A stretch of DNA of 64,000 bases from VXNE01 sp965217825 (GCA_965217825.1 OZ244571.1:558001-622000); one strand, 5' to 3'; shown: positions 26,643-35,266, numbered from the stretch's first letter. The notes: generated by a model not told the origin, from the letters alone. Numbers and translations are program-made.

Positions 26643-28267
26643 GTGCCGAATTCCTTTGTTCCTTCCACCTTGTTGCTGTGGCAAGCGGAAAGCGAGATGG
26701 CCGTGACCGCGCGCATGTCCCGCGGGTCGATCATGCCGTCGTCCGCGACGCGGGAAGTCGCGAAAAGACCCTTTGAGCGTTCTTCCGCCCAGAATTCTCC
26801 AGTCTCCGCCCGCCGCTTATTGGCGGCTTCGTCGAACGTGAGACCGCGGCGCTCCGCGGCCGCCCGTTGCACGATAGTCATGACGCCCGCCATTTGCTGC
26901 GGCCCCATGACGGCGATCTTTGCGGTCGGCCAGGTGTAGGAAAACCGCGTCTCGTATGCGCGACCGCTCATGCCGTAGTTGCCGGCACCGTAGGAAGCCC
27001 CAACGATGATGGAGATATGCGGCACGGTGGAATTCGCCACCGCGTTGATCATCTTCGACCCGTGCTTGGTGATGCCCTGGCGCTCGAAGTCCGTGCCGAC
27101 GATAAAGCCGGTGATGTTGTGCAGGAACAGCATCGGCACGTCAATCTGATTGCAGAGCTGGATGAACTGCGCGCTTTTTTCGGAGGATTCCGACATGAGC
27201 GGGCCGTTGTTGCCGAGGACGCCGATCGGATAGCCAAAGACGGAGGTCCAGCCGGTAACCAGCGTTGGGCCATACAGGGGTTTGAACTCCTCGAAACGGG
27301 ACCCGTCGACGACGCGAGCTATCACTTCCCGCATGTCGAAGGGAACGCGCAGGTTCTCGTTGACGATACCAAGCAGCTCCTCCGGATCGTAGATGGGATT
27401 CTCGGCGGGCATCGTGGGTCCCGGCCCCTGTTTGCGCCAGTTGAGGTGCGCGACGACTTCCCGGCACATGCGTATGCCATCCAGCTCGTCCTGCGCGAGG
27501 TAGTCGCCGAGGCCGGATGTGCGGGTGTGCATGTCGGCGCCGGCGAGTTCCTCATAGTCGGCGTCTTCGCCGGTCGCCATCTTGACGAGCGGCGGGCCGC
27601 CGAGAGCCACTCTCGACTGTCCCTTGATGAAGATGTTGTAGTCGCTCATGCCTGGCTGGTAGGCGCCGCCGGCGGTGGATGCACCGAATACGACGGAGAT
27701 GGTCGGGATACGCATCTTCGAAAGTTCGGTGATCTCGTAGAAAAGCCTGCCAGATTCGGCGAAGTGGGTGACCTCGCGCCGAATCGCCGCCTCGGGGTCG
27801 CCGCCTCGGCCGCCTTCTCCGCGCAAGTCCGCTCCGGCGGATTCGACGAACTGCACGTACGGCAGCCGATTCCGGCGCGCGATCTCCAGTCCTCGCATGA
27901 GCTTCTTGGAGTTGAACTGATTGAACGCGCCCGCGCGAACCGATGGATCGTGCCCGAGAATCACGCATTCCGTGTTCTCGATGACGCCGATGCCGACGAT
28001 AAAGCCGGAGCCCACCGCATAATTTGAGCGCCAAGCAGCCAGGGGGCTGATCTCGAGAAACGGCGAGTCGCGATCGAGCACCAGATTGATGCGCTGTCGC
28101 AGCGGCATCTTGTCGCGCGAACGGAGGCGGGCCATGGCTTCTTCGCCCCCGCCCTGGGCCGCTTCCTCATACAGTTTGTCGAGTCGCGCGAGCGCGCCGA
28201 GCATGCGTTCGCGATTCTCGCGATAGGCGTCGGAACGGATGTCCAGCCGCGACTCGATTACTGCCAT
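26630..28267 (-). CDS. liuB: Acyl-CoA carboxylase beta subunit (carboxyltransferase), likely LiuB
   Basis: The 545-residue carboxyltransferase partner of LiuD, moving CO2 from biotin to the acyl-CoA. Typical motifs include RMLGALARLDKLYEEA, YVQFVESAGADLRGEGGRGGDPEA, VVFGASTAGGAYQPGMSDY and MLFLHNITGFIVGTDFE. The C-terminal IVQRAAAERRGLTFDEAANKRR is also family-like. Length agrees with LiuB (about 535). It lies 38 bases after the HMG-CoA lyase gene and overlaps liuD, so both subunits are made together. Confidence 0.9.
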   Translation of the reverse strand: MAVIESRLDIRSDAYRENRERMLGALARLDKLYEEAAQGGGEEAMARLRSRDKMPLRQRINLVLDRDSPFLEISPLAAWRSNYAVGSGFIVGIGVIENTECVILGHDPSVRAGAFNQFNSKKLMRGLEIARRNRLPYVQFVESAGADLRGEGGRGGDPEAAIRREVTHFAESGRLFYEITELSKMRIPTISVVFGASTAGGAYQPGMSDYNIFIKGQSRVALGGPPLVKMATGEDADYEELAGADMHTRTSGLGDYLAQDELDGIRMCREVVAHLNWRKQGPGPTMPAENPIYDPEELLGIVNENLRVPFDMREVIARVVDGSRFEEFKPLYGPTLVTGWTSVFGYPIGVLGNNGPLMSESSEKSAQFIQLCNQIDVPMLFLHNITGFIVGTDFERQGITKHGSKMINAVANSTVPHISIIVGASYGAGNYGMSGRAYETRFSYTWPTAKIAVMGPQQMAGVMTIVQRAAAERRGLTFDEAANKRRAETGEFWAEERSKGLFATSRVADDGMIDPRDMRAVTAISLSACHSNKVEGTKEFGTWRM

Positions 28268-28305
28268 GCGGTGCTATTCCTTACGATTCGCGGTGGGGGA
28301 GGCCG

Positions 28306-29385
28306 CTATTGGCGCAAGGCATCGTTCGACCGCCAGGGAGCGATCTGGCCGTCGTACACGCTTGGACCCTTTCGGAAATGCGCGGCTTCCTCGAGGGTTT
28401 CCACGAAGGGCATCTCTCGCGGATACACGGCGTCCCCTCGGGGGCGGGGCCCGGCCTTCGAAACATGCCCCCATAGCGGATGCCCCACGACTTCTTCGGC
28501 GATTGCCGCCGCTTCAATGAGCTTATCGAGGTTGTAGCCCGTTTCGATGCCCAATTCGTGGCAGAGGTCGACGAAGTCCTCGGTGGGCAGATGACCAGCG
28601 GCGCGCCCGTTGCCGCAATATGGGCAACCGCCCATGCCGCCGATGGACGTGTCGAACTCGCGCACCCCGAGTTGCAGCGCTTCGTGGTAGCTCGCCATCG
28701 TAAGACCCCGGGTGTTGTGCAGGTGCATATGGAAATCGGTGATCTCCGGCCAACGTTCGCGAATTGCAATGAGGGTTTCTCGCACTTCGTGCGGCAGGTT
28801 CCAGCCCATCGCTTCGAGGAACGAACAACGGGTCACCGGAATACCGGCGGCATGCCACTTGTCGATCATGAGCTGTAGCAGGGCCAGCCGTTGTTGCAAG
28901 GGAAAAGGCCCCTCGAAGTTGGAGCCGAAGGGATTGCCGATGCCGATGGAGGCATGATCGGCCTTCGCCTTCTTGGCCGCCGCGATGGTCTCCTCCATGG
29001 CGGCGAGCTGCTGCGCCTGACTGCGGTTGTAGTTGCGCCGAGCGAACGTATCGCACAGTTCGACGCTCGTGCCGAAACCCCGCCTATGGCGCACATCTAT
29101 CTTCGGGTAGTACTGATCGGCGCGCTCGAACCCTTTCTTGTTGAATACGGCTGCCGTGTACTTGACGCCCGGCTTCGGCACGAAACGCTGGGCGATCTCG
29201 TCAATGCACGCCATCTGGGGCGTCCATTTCGGGTGCGCGAACGAGCCGATGGAGATCACTTTCGCCCCGGTTTCGCCCAGGGCATCCAGGAGCCTGAGTT
29301 TTTCCTCCACCGGGATATCGGCGCTCTCAATCTGCAGACCTTCGCGCATCGTATCGTCGTTGATGACTACGGACTTTGGCAACAT
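28306..29385 (-). CDS. Hydroxymethylglutaryl-CoA lyase family protein
   Basis: A DRE-TIM metallolyase that would split HMG-CoA into acetoacetate and acetyl-CoA, the last step of leucine degradation. The catalytic-start motif is TMREGLQIESADIPV and the cysteine signature is IGGMGGCPYCGNGRAAGH, with DFHMHLHNTRG for metal binding. At 359 residues it is longer than ordinary lyases (about 300), and REGLQIE differs from the usual RDGLQNE, so it may be a divergent subgroup. ATG at 29385 has AGGAGG nine bases upstream and is preferred to the GTG two codons earlier. It heads the operon; no isovaleryl-CoA dehydrogenase is nearby. Confidence 0.8.
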   Translation of the reverse strand: MLPKSVVINDDTMREGLQIESADIPVEEKLRLLDALGETGAKVISIGSFAHPKWTPQMACIDEIAQRFVPKPGVKYTAAVFNKKGFERADQYYPKIDVRHRRGFGTSVELCDTFARRNYNRSQAQQLAAMEETIAAAKKAKADHASIGIGNPFGSNFEGPFPLQQRLALLQLMIDKWHAAGIPVTRCSFLEAMGWNLPHEVRETLIAIRERWPEITDFHMHLHNTRGLTMASYHEALQLGVREFDTSIGGMGGCPYCGNGRAAGHLPTEDFVDLCHELGIETGYNLDKLIEAAAIAEEVVGHPLWGHVSKAGPRPRGDAVYPREMPFVETLEEAAHFRKGPSVYDGQIAPWRSNDALRQ

Positions 29386-29612
29386 GCTCACAATCCTCCT
29401 TGAGTTTGAGGACTATTTTTACCAGAGCGGCACCCGTGGCGTCGAACCGCAGCTTGAACCGGAGGCGCGAAACTTCGACACTAGCCCGCATATGTCCTGC
29501 CCACGAGGAGGGGAAAAGTGAAGGTCTGGCATTGCAACAATGCGCCGTCATCGCGGGGGCATCGAGCGTTGGAAGAAACACGCGCGATACGCGCCGAGGC
29601 GGCGGGGACGTG

Positions 29613-30176
29613 ATGGCACCGCCATATGCCCGGGCAGCGCTTCTCGATCGCGACGGGACCGTCATCGCTGACCGTGGCTATCTCGCCGATCCGGCAGGAG
29701 TGGAAATCCTGCCGGGCGCGGCGGAGGGTCTGGCGCGATTGCGTTCGTTCGGGCTCGGGCTGGCGATATTGACGAACCAGTCGGGTATCGGTCGGGGATA
29801 TTTCGACGAGGCACAACTGGGCACGATACACCTTCGCATGGAGGAACTGCTCGAAGCGAAAGGCGTCCGCCTCGATGGAATCTATTACTGTCCCTGCCAT
29901 CCAGAGCGACACTGCGATTGCCGCAAGCCCAGGCCCGGACTCGTACACGCGGCGAGCGCGGAGCTAGGCTTTGATCCGTCGCGGAGTTTCGTCATTGGCG
30001 ACAAGGGCAGCGATATCGGAATGGGCCGCGCCGTTTCGGCGCGGACCTTCCTCGTCCGGCCCGGCGCAACTACCGATAGCGAAGTGGCGCAAGAGCGGCC
30101 AGACTATGTGGTCGAGAACCTTCTCGATGCCGCGAGGCGCATCGAGGAGATCCTGCGCCGGGAGCAGTCACCATGA
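29613..30176 (+). CDS. gmhB: D-glycero-beta-D-manno-heptose-1,7-bisphosphate 7-phosphatase GmhB
   Basis: A HAD phosphatase in ADP-heptose synthesis for the LPS inner core. The 187 residues carry the nucleophile motif LLDRDGTVIAD near the N-terminus, ILTNQSGIGRG, the zinc-binding CPCHPERHCDCRKP, and VIGDKGSDIGMG. The ATG at 29613 gives the family N-terminus. The stop overlaps the gmhA ATG (ATGA), so the two LPS genes are coupled. Expressed divergently from the leucine operon across about 225 bases with no clear promoter seen. Confidence 0.92.
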   Translation: MAPPYARAALLDRDGTVIADRGYLADPAGVEILPGAAEGLARLRSFGLGLAILTNQSGIGRGYFDEAQLGTIHLRMEELLEAKGVRLDGIYYCPCHPERHCDCRKPRPGLVHAASAELGFDPSRSFVIGDKGSDIGMGRAVSARTFLVRPGATTDSEVAQERPDYVVENLLDAARRIEEILRREQSP

Positions 30177-30763
30177 AGGAACCCCAAGCCGAGCGCCTTC
30201 GCGCGCATTTCCAGGGCGCAATCCAGGCCCAGCAACGCGCGCTTGAAGATTGTGCGGACGGCATCCTGGCGGCGGCACGGATCGCCGCCGCCGCGCTTGA
30301 GCGCGGCAACAAGCTCATGCTCTGCGGCAACGGCGGCAGCGCGGCGGATTGCCAGCACATCGCTGCGGAGTTCGTCAATGTGCTCGACAAGGCATTCATG
30401 CGGCCGCCGCTAGCGGCCGTAGCGCTAACCACCGATACATCGTTCCTGACCGCTGCCGCAAACGATTTCGGTTTTGAAAGCGTCTTCGAACGCCAGGTGG
30501 AAGCGCTTGGCAGGGCGGGCGACGTACTGTTGGCGATCACGACCAGCGGCCGGTCTGCCAACGTGCTCAGGGCCGCCAGGCGGGCGAGGGAGCTCGACGT
30601 CGCAGTGATCGGGCTCACGGGATCGGATGGGGGCGACTTGCGGGGGGTATCGGACCCGTGCATCGTCGTGCCGGCGAAGAGCACGCAGCACATCCAGGAG
30701 GCGCATATCGTGATCGGCCACGTATTCTGCGACCTCGTCCAGCAGGCCCTGTTCGACAGCTAG
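30173..30763 (+). CDS. gmhA: Phosphoheptose isomerase GmhA (SIS domain; DiaA-like alternative)
   Basis: A 196-residue SIS-domain protein, most likely converting sedoheptulose 7-phosphate to heptose 7-phosphate for LPS. The key motif is MLCGNGGSAADCQHIAAEFVN, with LAITTSGRSANVL and VPAKSTQHIQEAHIVIGH later. The close paralogue DiaA, a DnaA-binding initiation factor, has a similar sequence and cannot be excluded, which matters because oriC is 7 kb away. Coupling to gmhB favours the heptose role. Confidence 0.85.
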   Translation: MKEPQAERLRAHFQGAIQAQQRALEDCADGILAAARIAAAALERGNKLMLCGNGGSAADCQHIAAEFVNVLDKAFMRPPLAAVALTTDTSFLTAAANDFGFESVFERQVEALGRAGDVLLAITTSGRSANVLRAARRARELDVAVIGLTGSDGGDLRGVSDPCIVVPAKSTQHIQEAHIVIGHVFCDLVQQALFDS

Positions 30764-30804
30764 CAGACAGTCGAGCTTCGGGGTACGAAAACGACACGGG
30801 AGAA

Positions 30805-30834
30805 TTGACAGCCCGAGCAGGAGGCACCTACAAT
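30805..30834 (+). promoter_or_regulatory. Strong sigma70 promoter of rpmH
   Basis: A perfect -35 TTGACA (30805-30810) and -10 TACAAT (30829-30834) are separated by 18 bases, 33 bases before the rpmH ATG. It is the best promoter match seen in the window. Confidence 0.8.
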
Positions 30835-30867
30835 CGCTCGCCTTCTTCGACCCACCGCAAGTGCCTG

Positions 30868-31002
30868 ATGAAAAGGACATTTCAACCAAGCGTAATCAAG
30901 CGCAAGCGAACGCACGGTTTCCGTGCCCGCATGGCGACGCGTAGCGGACGCAAGGTGTTGGCCGCTCGCCGGGCGAAAGGCCGGAAAAGGCTGTCGGTCT
31001 AG
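30868..31002 (+). CDS. rpmH: 50S ribosomal protein bL34 RpmH
   Basis: A 44-residue, very basic ribosomal protein, MKRTFQPSVIKRKRTHGFRA at the start, full length. It is the first gene of the rpmH-rnpA-yidD-yidC-mnmE set. In most relatives it lies beside dnaA across oriC; here about 7 kb of metabolic genes separates them. The next gene, rnpA, begins only after a 400-base gap filled partly by a hairpin repeat. Confidence 0.97.
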   Translation: MKRTFQPSVIKRKRTHGFRARMATRSGRKVLAARRAKGRKRLSV

Positions 31003-31014
31003 CAGGCTGTCGGG

Positions 31015-31034
31015 CTTGCCGCGTAGGCGGCAAG
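31015..31034 (+). repeat. Hairpin after rpmH
   Basis: CTTGCCGC-GTAG-GCGGCAAG is a perfect 8-bp stem with a four-base loop, 12 bases past the rpmH stop. It lacks a T-run, so it is not a standard terminator; an RNA-processing or partial-attenuation role between rpmH and rnpA is possible. Confidence 0.55.
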
Positions 31035-31134
31035 ATCGACCGGATGACGGGCACGCGGGTGGGACGAAACAGTCGGGCTTGGGCTGGGGCAAAACGCGGC
31101 GCCCACTAGGGCGACGGTTTTTGTGGCGATAGCG

Positions 31135-31268
31135 GTGCCCCACAGGCGGCGCTTTGAGCTTCGGCTCTTGCGTGCGAGGGGTTACCCCCTCGCGCTGCTG
31201 TTTTCTTGCGAGGGGTACCCCCTCGCGCTCCCCGGCTAAAGGCCCCTGGCCCGGCCCGGCTCGACGAC
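31135..31268 (+). repeat. GC-rich hairpin repeat, copy A (between rpmH and rnpA)
   Basis: This stretch matches copy B (32031-32130): both open with the identical 17 bases GTGCCCCACAGGCGGCG and both contain CCCCCTCGCGCTCCCCGGCT near the end. Copy A has an extra 34 bases because the palindromic unit GCGAGGGG-TA-CCCCCTCGC is present twice in tandem. The rest of the 405-base gap 31003-31407 shows only the hairpin at 31015-31034 and no convincing gene. Confidence 0.8.
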
Positions 31269-31407
31269 TACAGCCGGAGACGCGGTCGGTGTCCCGCGCA
31301 AGAAAGGCACCCACTCTGGAAGAGGGCGGCGCAAGCACGTGTCGCCTGGACGCTGTGCCCGGGACGAGGCGGCCCCGATCATGCACGTTCACAGAAAGGG
31401 GGAAGCA

Positions 31408-31794
31408 GTGGAGGTCCTGTCTGCGGGCGACTATGGTTTTCCGCGCGGCGCGCGGCTCGTCCGCAAGCCGGAGTTTGATCGCGTCTTCAGAAAGCCTCGT
31501 CGGCGTCTTCGTAGCGGCCCATTACGCCTCATCGCCGCTGAGAATAGAATGGGCGTCTCGCGGCTTGGGATTGTGGCCCCAAGGAGAGTGTTGCGACGCG
31601 CGATAGACCGCAACCGGGCCAAACGGCACATACGCGAATCTTTCCGGCACGCCCGCGGGAGGTTGCCGAGTTGCGACATCGTCATTGTTGTCACGGCCCG
31701 TGGCGACGGTCGGTCAATCGAGGCGGCCCAGGTGCGGCGGGCGGCGGAGGAGCTTTGGGAGAAGTTGAGCAGGAAGCATGAACATCTCCGTTAA
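31408..31794 (+). CDS. rnpA: Ribonuclease P protein component RnpA
   Basis: The protein subunit of RNase P, which matures tRNA 5' ends with the RNA subunit. The core FPRGARLVRKPEFDRVF, SRLGIVAPRRVLRRAIDRNR and NRAKRHIRESFR is intact. GTG at 31408 follows AAAGGGGGA at good spacing and gives 128 residues, near the family size; an ATG at 31381 would add nine residues but has no ribosome binding site. It overlaps yidD by 17 bases. The long leader holding repeat copy A separates it from rpmH, unlike the usual close spacing. Confidence 0.92.
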   Translation: MEVLSAGDYGFPRGARLVRKPEFDRVFRKPRRRLRSGPLRLIAAENRMGVSRLGIVAPRRVLRRAIDRNRAKRHIRESFRHARGRLPSCDIVIVVTARGDGRSIEAAQVRRAAEELWEKLSRKHEHLR

Positions 31795-32203
31795 GACGAC
31801 GCTCGTTGGCTTGCTGCGCGTGTATCGACTCGTCGTAAGCCCGCTGTTCCCGCCATGCTGCCGCTATTACCCAAGCTGCTCGGCGTACGCGGTGCAGGCG
31901 ATCCAGCTGCATGGTCCCATCTTCGGCGGCTGGTTGGCGCTGAAGCGTCTCGGGAGGTGCCATCCCTGGGCTCCCGGCGGCCATGATCCGGTACCGGCCC
32001 GGGCGAGCGGGTTGTCGGCAGCGGCAACAAGTGCCCCACAGGCGGCGCCGTCGGCTTCGGTTTTTTTCTTGCGAGGTGTGCCCCCTCGCGCTCCCCGGCT
32101 GAAGGCTCCGGCCCGGCCCCGCTCGTCGACCATGGAACAGCCGTCCCTGGTCGCTGGCGCTCCCCGGGGACGTTTGTTACATGGAAGGGAGCGCCTGTCG
32201 TGA
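31778..32203 (+). CDS. yidD: Membrane protein insertion efficiency factor YidD with repeat-derived C-terminal tail
   Basis: A small membrane-associated protein linked to YidC function. Residues 1-73 are a complete YidD: LLRVYRLVVSPLFPPCCRYY, PSCSAYAVQAIQLHG, and CHPWAPGGHDPVP, where the family normally ends. The frame stays open for 68 more residues (total 141) through repeat copy B, adding a proline/alanine/arginine-rich tail that includes RGVPPRAPRLKAP. The stop overlaps the yidC GTG start (GTGA), so coupling is kept. ATG at 31778 follows AGGA and overlaps rnpA. The tail is unlike any YidD extension I know. Confidence 0.92.
   Translation: MNISVKTTLVGLLRVYRLVVSPLFPPCCRYYPSCSAYAVQAIQLHGPIFGGWLALKRLGRCHPWAPGGHDPVPARASGLSAAATSAPQAAPSASVFFLRGVPPRAPRLKAPARPRSSTMEQPSLVAGAPRGRLLHGRERLS
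32031..32130 (+). repeat. GC-rich hairpin repeat, copy B (inside the yidD frame)
   Basis: A 100-base relative of copy A with a single hairpin unit, GCGAGG-TGTGCC-CCCTCGC. It is translated in frame as part of the YidD tail. Copy A in the same phase also encodes RGVPPRAPRLKAP, so the peptide is a property of the element. Confidence 0.8.
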
Positions 32204-33906
32204 GCCTGCCGAGCGCAGAGATCCAACGCATCATTCTCCTGGTAGCGCTGGGCATCACTGCATACCTGCTCATGCTCGCGTGGAACCAGGACTACGGTCG
32301 GCCAGCGCCTAGACCCGCCGAAGCTCCCGTGGCGGAGGAATCGGCGCCGTTGCTGGAAGCGCCTTCGGAAGTTGATGAACCAACAGGCTACGACTTTGAT
32401 GTGCCCGAGCCGACGGCCGGTGCGCACGCCCTTGAACCAGTGGAAGCGGTGGACCCCGCGGCGGAGCGCGCGCGTTTGATCGAGGTGACGACGCCGACGA
32501 TGAGGGTGTGGATCGACCCGCTCGGCGGCGACATCGTCGGCGTCCGGCTGCCGCAGTATCCCGTCGGTCTCGACCAGCCCGACATGCCTTTCGTGCTGCT
32601 CGACCGACGGGCGGATCACACCTACATCGCCCAGAGCGGCCTTGCCGGTCCGGATGGCGTCGATTCACGATCCGGCCGTCCCCGCTACACCTCGGCCCTT
32701 CGGTCCTACCGGATCGAGGAAGGCCCTAAGCAGGTCGTCCTGCGACATGAGGACGACGGCATCGTCGTTGAAAAACGTTTCCGTTTCGACCCTGCGACGT
32801 ACTACGTCGAACTCGAATACGAGATTGACAATCAACGCGCCCAGCCCATATCGGCGAACCTCTTTGCTCAACTCAAGCGCGATGCGACGTTACCGGAAGC
32901 TCGCCAGCGGTTCGCCCTCGGCCCCAGGCCCTACCTGGGTGCCGCGCTGACTACCATCGATTCGCGCTACGAAAAGGTGGACTTCGAAGATCTCGAGGAC
33001 GAGGAGCTTCGCGAGGAGGTGAGAGGCGGTTGGATCGCAATGCTGCAGCACTACTTTCTGAGTGCCTGGGTCGCGGATCCGGACGATGTCAACACCTACT
33101 ATGGGTATCCGAATCGCCGCGGCGACGGGACCTACATCGTCGGCTTCACCGGCCCCGCATTCACCGTCGCGCCGGGCGGGACGGCGTTGGTGGGCGCGGG
33201 ATTCTACGCGGGCCCGAAGGATCAACACCGTCTGGAAGAGATAGCGCCGAACCTCAACCTCACGGTGGACTACGGATTCCTTTGGTGGCTCGCGGTCCCG
33301 CTCTTTCGCTTGCTCGAAATCATTCAGTCGTTCGCGCACAACTGGGGTGTGGCCATCATCCTGATGACGCTGGTGATCAAGCTGATCCTCTATCCGCTTT
33401 CTGCCGCGAGCTACAAGTCGATGGCGAAGATGCGAAAGCTCGCGCCGCAGATGAAGCGCCTGCAGGAGCGTCATGCGGGCGACCGCCAAAAGCTGTCGCA
33501 GGAAATGATGGAGCTGTACCGGAAAGAAAAGGCGAACCCGCTGGGCGGCTGTCTGCCCATGCTGTTGCAGATGCCGGTGCTGATCGCCATGTACTGGGTT
33601 CTCTACGAGAGCGTCGAACTGCGCCAGGCGCCGTTCTTCGGCTGGGTGCACGACCTCTCTGCCATGGACCCGTTTTTCATCCTGCCCATCCTGATGGGCA
33701 TCTCGACGTATGCGCAGCAAATGCTCAGTCCCACGCCGCCGGACCCGATGATGGCGCGGATGATGAAGATGATGCCGATCATGTTTACCGTGTTGTTCAT
33801 ATTCTTCCCCTCGGGCCTCGTCTTGTACTGGCTGGTGAACAACCTCCTTTCCATGGCGCAGCAATGGTTCACGAACTATCGGGTAGAGAAGGCGGAAAGC
33901 GCTTGA
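32200..33906 (+). CDS. yidC: Membrane protein insertase YidC
   Basis: Inserts and folds inner-membrane proteins, alone or with Sec, including the ATP synthase c subunit encoded 23 kb away. The 568 residues have an N-terminal membrane anchor, a large periplasmic P1 domain (about 60-350) and a five-helix insertase core with VAIILMTLVIKLILYPL, NPLGGCLPMLLQMPVLIAMY and a basic C-terminal end. The conserved arginine of the E. coli hydrophilic groove is lysine here (VIKLILYP). GTG start overlaps the extended yidD stop, with AGGGAG upstream. Confidence 0.95.
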   Translation: MSLPSAEIQRIILLVALGITAYLLMLAWNQDYGRPAPRPAEAPVAEESAPLLEAPSEVDEPTGYDFDVPEPTAGAHALEPVEAVDPAAERARLIEVTTPTMRVWIDPLGGDIVGVRLPQYPVGLDQPDMPFVLLDRRADHTYIAQSGLAGPDGVDSRSGRPRYTSALRSYRIEEGPKQVVLRHEDDGIVVEKRFRFDPATYYVELEYEIDNQRAQPISANLFAQLKRDATLPEARQRFALGPRPYLGAALTTIDSRYEKVDFEDLEDEELREEVRGGWIAMLQHYFLSAWVADPDDVNTYYGYPNRRGDGTYIVGFTGPAFTVAPGGTALVGAGFYAGPKDQHRLEEIAPNLNLTVDYGFLWWLAVPLFRLLEIIQSFAHNWGVAIILMTLVIKLILYPLSAASYKSMAKMRKLAPQMKRLQERHAGDRQKLSQEMMELYRKEKANPLGGCLPMLLQMPVLIAMYWVLYESVELRQAPFFGWVHDLSAMDPFFILPILMGISTYAQQMLSPTPPDPMMARMMKMMPIMFTVLFIFFPSGLVLYWLVNNLLSMAQQWFTNYRVEKAESA

Positions 33907-33922
33907 TCGTGTCGCGTGCGCC

Positions 33923-35266
33923 ATGTCGACTGTCGATACCATAGCTGCGGTCGCGACGGCCCCGGGGCGGGGCGGCGTCGGCATTGTGCGCGTGTCTGGG
34001 CCCCTGACCCCGAAAATTGCGCAGGCGTTGACAGGCAGGAAGCTGAAAGCGCGCAGTGCGGCCTATTGCGGCTTTCGTGATCTGGACGGCGCGGCGCTCG
34101 ATCGGGGCATTGCGATCCGGTTCCAAGGACCGCATTCGTTCACCGGCGAGGACGTGCTGGAATTGCAGGGGCATGGCGGGCCGGTGGTGCTCGACATGCT
34201 GCTTGAACGGGTGCTGTCCCTTGGCGCTCGGCGCGCTGGTCCAGGGGAGTTTACGCAACGCGCGTTCGTCAACGGCAAGATAGACCTGGCGCAGGCGGAG
34301 GCGGTTCTCGACCTCGTCAATAGCGCCACGCGCCAGGCGGCGCGGGGCGCGCTGCGCTCCTTGTCGGGCGAGTTCTCGAAACACGTGCATGTGATCGCGC
34401 AGCAGGTTCTTGAGTTGCGCGTCTTTTGCGAGAGCGCCATCGACTTTCCGGATGAGGACATTGACTTTCTTTCCGAGTCGGATGTCGGCGACAGGCTGGA
34501 GGCGGTGCGAAACCGCCTCTCGACCTTGCGCGCCGACGCCCGCCAGGGAGCGCTCTTGCAAGACGGCCTGAATGTCGTCATCGCGGGCGCGCCGAACGTG
34601 GGGAAGTCGAGTTTGTTGAACCGGCTGTCCGGGGAAGATCGTGCCATCGTCACAAACGTGCCGGGAACAACGCGAGACACGTTGAATGCCGACTTTGACC
34701 TCGATGGCATGCCTGTGCGCGTGGTCGACACCGCTGGCTTGCGAGAAACAACGGACACCGTGGAAGCCGAGGGCGTGAACCGCGCGCACCGCGCGATGGC
34801 AACGGCCGATGTCGTGCTTTGGGTCGTGGACGACCGGGAGTCTTCGAGCGGCAAGGTTGGAGAGCGACCGCGCGCTTGCACCGCTTCCGATGCGGCTGCC
34901 GCATCGATCATCGCCAGCAACAAGGCGGACCTGAGCGGACGGCCGACCGGTCGGCTCGCGCCGGGTGTCGTGCGAATCTGTGCGCTGACTGGGGAGGGCA
35001 TCGAAGCGCTTGCGACGGAGATAATGGACGTCGCCGGCTATCGCGCGGGCGAAGGCATCTTTACGGCGCGGGCGCGACATCTCGACGCTCTCGCGGCCGC
35101 TGATGAGGCGCTCGGCGACGCCCGGGAACGCCTGGCGGGCAACCAGGGCGAGCTGGTCGCCGAAGACCTGCGAGAGGCCCATGATCGCCTGGGCGCCATC
35201 GTCGGGCGCGTTTCGGCGGACGACCTGTTGGGCGAAATCTTTGCCAGCTTCTGCATAGGGAAATAA
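33923..35266 (+). CDS. mnmE: tRNA uridine-5-carboxymethylaminomethyl modification GTPase MnmE
   Basis: With MnmG it builds the cmnm5 group on U34 of several tRNAs. The 447 residues have an N-terminal formyl-THF-binding domain (APGRGGVGIVRVSGP, GPGEFTQRAFVNGKIDL), an embedded G domain (GAPNVGKSSLLNRLSG, DTAGLRETTD, NKADL), and the essential C-terminal FCIGK. It begins 16 bases after yidC and is followed by mnmG after 29 bases. Confidence 0.97.
   Translation: MSTVDTIAAVATAPGRGGVGIVRVSGPLTPKIAQALTGRKLKARSAAYCGFRDLDGAALDRGIAIRFQGPHSFTGEDVLELQGHGGPVVLDMLLERVLSLGARRAGPGEFTQRAFVNGKIDLAQAEAVLDLVNSATRQAARGALRSLSGEFSKHVHVIAQQVLELRVFCESAIDFPDEDIDFLSESDVGDRLEAVRNRLSTLRADARQGALLQDGLNVVIAGAPNVGKSSLLNRLSGEDRAIVTNVPGTTRDTLNADFDLDGMPVRVVDTAGLRETTDTVEAEGVNRAHRAMATADVVLWVVDDRESSSGKVGERPRACTASDAAAASIIASNKADLSGRPTGRLAPGVVRICALTGEGIEALATEIMDVAGYRAGEGIFTARARHLDALAAADEALGDARERLAGNQGELVAEDLREAHDRLGAIVGRVSADDLLGEIFASFCIGK

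Noticed and set aside
26867..28027. Long plus-strand frame opposite liuB
   Set aside because: Entirely antisense to a complete carboxyltransferase gene, no ribosome binding site or domain.
31015..31034. Hairpin after rpmH as a rho-independent terminator
   Set aside because: The stem is good but no T-run follows, and rnpA downstream has no evident promoter of its own; kept only as a hairpin feature.
33869..35182. Long minus-strand frame opposite mnmE
   Set aside because: mnmE is intact with all GTPase motifs; the antisense product has no recognisable domain.
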